A stretch of 6,091 nt of DNA from Candidatus Hydrogenedentota bacterium (GTDB lineage Bacteria; Hydrogenedentota; Hydrogenedentia; Hydrogenedentales; SLHB01), in assembly GCA_003557825.1 (NCBI GenBank), contig PWNM01000370.1, positions 1 through 6,091 of the forward strand, in the 5' to 3' direction. The stretch's first letter is position 1; each line of letters starts with the position of its first letter. Below the pieces are notes generated by a model. It had not been told where the DNA came from. It searched no databases and worked only from the letters and a program-made list of their open reading frames with translations. The position numbers were made by a program, and so were the translations under genes. Positions 4,858-6,091 of this stretch are shown here, in pieces.

Positions 4858-6091
4858 ATGAAACTACGCCGATTATTCTTACGAGAACCTCGGGATTCCG
4901 AAGGTCGTACAGCCATCCAACTTGCCTGCGCCGAGGGCAATGAGGAAACGGTCGAGGCCTTGATCGCCAAGGGCTGCGATGTCGATACGCAGGACAGCCA
5001 TGGCAGTACGCCCTTGCATAAGGTTGTTACGCGGGGGTTCCGCCAGCTTACCCGGATGTTGCTGGATGCCGGAGCGAACGTTAATCTCCGCGACAGCAGC
5101 GGCCGGGCCCCACTGCATTGGGCTGCCTTCGAAGGGAATTACGGCGCCACCGAAATGCTCCTTGACCACGGAGCCGATCCCAATGCCCGTGAAAACAGCG
5201 GTTACACACCCCTCTACATCGCCGCCAGTCTTGGCCACCACGATATACTCGAGCTGTTGCTCCGTAAAGGAGCCGATGTTTTCGCTCAGGATAACGACGG
5301 CTTTACCCCCTTGCACGGCGCGGCATCAAAAGGATTCGCCGCCGATCTGCGGTTGCTGGTGGATGGGGGCGGCAAAATCGACTGTCGTGACAATAGCGGC
5401 TGCACACCCCTGATCTGGGCTGCTCAAGGTGGGCATCAGGAGGCCGTCACATTGCTCCTTGAACGGGGCGCGGAGGTAAATGCCGCCGATAATGAAGGGG
5501 CCGGTCCATTGCACGGCGCGGCGTCCGAAGGCCATCATGACCTCGTGCGGGTCCTGATCGCTGCAGGGGCGGTCCCCGACCGTCCTACCAAAAATGGCCA
5601 GACGCCCCTGTATATGGCGGCGCGGAACGGGCACAGCGCGGTTGTCGAGCGCCTGCTCACTCACAAAGTCAACATAAATGTGCAGGATGAAAACCGCCGG
5701 ACACCGCTGTACATGGCGGCCCGGAATGGTCATGCAAGGACCGTCGAACGGCTCATCACCGCTGGGGCGGATGAAAGCATCGAAGATAAAAACGGGTGGA
5801 GCCCTTTGTTTATCGCCGCGCGCAACGGCCACAGTCAAGTGGTCGAGCAGTTGATCGCCCGCGGGTTTGGGGCCTTTTATACGGCGGCTGCCCGGGGCCA
5901 ACGCGAGCTCATCGAGATGCTGTTGGCCAAGGGAATGGACATCAATGCCCGCGATAGCAACGGATGGTCCGGCATTCATCGGGCCGCAGCCGAAGGTCGA
6001 TACAGCACTGCTGAATTGCTTATCGATCTGGGTTCCGAGGTCGATCCGGAGAACAACGCGGGGCAACGACCGCTCATGCTCGCCGCCGAGG
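4858..6091 (+). CDS. Ankyrin-repeat protein, 3'-partial
   Basis: An uninterrupted frame of at least 411 codons begins at ATG 4858 and runs off the window. The in-frame TAG at 4852 rules out an upstream start. The short N-terminus (MKLRRLFLREPR) is basic and lacks a signal peptide, so the visible part looks cytoplasmic. From residue 13 almost everything is ankyrin repeats of exactly 33 residues, with typical TPLHxAA, GH and LLxxGAxVN motifs. Ankyrin arrays are protein-binding solenoids without catalytic activity; the partner is unknown, and a different domain could follow beyond the window. No good Shine-Dalgarno sequence lies close to the start: the best purine run (4827-4833) is about 25 bases upstream. 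The ATG is still preferred because the first repeat begins only 12 residues later. Bacterial ankyrin proteins can be host-directed effectors or ordinary intracellular scaffolds; nothing here favours an effector role. Confidence 0.9.
   Translation, partial: MKLRRLFLREPRDSEGRTAIQLACAEGNEETVEALIAKGCDVDTQDSHGSTPLHKVVTRGFRQLTRMLLDAGANVNLRDSSGRAPLHWAAFEGNYGATEMLLDHGADPNARENSGYTPLYIAASLGHHDILELLLRKGADVFAQDNDGFTPLHGAASKGFAADLRLLVDGGGKIDCRDNSGCTPLIWAAQGGHQEAVTLLLERGAEVNAADNEGAGPLHGAASEGHHDLVRVLIAAGAVPDRPTKNGQTPLYMAARNGHSAVVERLLTHKVNINVQDENRRTPLYMAARNGHARTVERLITAGADESIEDKNGWSPLFIAARNGHSQVVEQLIARGFGAFYTAAARGQRELIEMLLAKGMDINARDSNGWSGIHRAAAEGRYSTAELLIDLGSEVDPENNAGQRPLMLAAE
4894..6091 (+). repeat. Ankyrin repeat array (about 13 repeats, one shortened)
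   Basis: Repeats 1-9 each span exactly 33 residues, starting at residues 13, 46, 79, 112, 145, 178, 211, 244 and 277. Repeat 10 starts at 310, but the next full repeat (12) starts at 366, so repeats 10 and 11 together have 56 residues rather than 66. After LIARG (ending at residue 336) the chain goes straight to FGAFYTAAARGQ, omitting about 10 residues of the loop and DxxGxTPL turn. Repeat 12 covers 366-398 and repeat 13 is cut at 411. Repeats 8, 9 and 10 share AARNGH, and repeats 5 and 7 share PLHGAAS, indicating internal duplications. Confidence 0.88.

Noticed and set aside
5326..6066. Minus-strand ORF of 246 codons opposite the ankyrin gene
   Set aside because: The + strand has a clear, continuous ankyrin frame. 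The antisense frame is open because of G+C-rich codon bias, and its internal periodicity mirrors the ankyrin repeats. The minus-strand ORF at 4879-5316 is rejected for the same reason.

Overview
The window carries four protein genes, all on the + strand, from what is most likely a Gram-negative bacterium. The lineage cannot be fixed from the sequence. A GH172 (DUF2961) enzyme, a lipoprotein lytic transglycosylase with many LysM domains, a GAF-GGDEF enzyme and a long ankyrin protein would fit environmental groups such as Planctomycetes, Hydrogenedentes or similar phyla, but that is inference. No mobile element, phage gene, CRISPR array, tRNA or rRNA was seen.

Region 1 (1-947) is the 3' part of a GH172/DUF2961 carbohydrate-active enzyme with an extra C-terminal beta-rich domain. 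Its reading frame is broken once, near 111-119, where one base appears to be missing; on both sides of the break the family motifs are well preserved. The gene ends inside a compact intrinsic terminator whose stem contains the stop codon. This region is visibly more AT-rich than the rest of the window.

Region 2 (948-3503) starts a new transcription unit. A near-consensus sigma70 promoter (1021-1049) and a Shine-Dalgarno sequence (1101-1108) place the start of the MltD-like lytic transglycosylase at GTG 1119, not at the upstream ATG 1050. The product is a 794-residue lipoprotein with a GH23/SLT catalytic domain, one degenerate LysM-like segment, a Ser/Gly linker and six C-terminal LysM repeats. 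It should cut and bind peptidoglycan in the periplasm.

Region 3 (3504-4675) holds a strong GC-rich hairpin in a 101-base gap, then a soluble GAF-GGDEF diguanylate cyclase with a complete active site and a product-inhibition I-site. No clear promoter precedes it, so it may be transcribed by read-through from the transglycosylase gene.

Region 4 (4676-6091) is a 182-base gap with two small inverted repeats and a possible extended -10 promoter, followed by a long ankyrin-repeat protein that runs off the window end. At least 411 residues and about 13 repeats are visible, with one shortened repeat.

The genes do not form an obvious single pathway. The closest functional link is between cell-wall remodelling and c-di-GMP signalling, which are adjacent here. 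I see no convincing evidence for a wholly new system. The points most worth checking are the frame break in GH172, the LysM ladder and the irregular ankyrin array.
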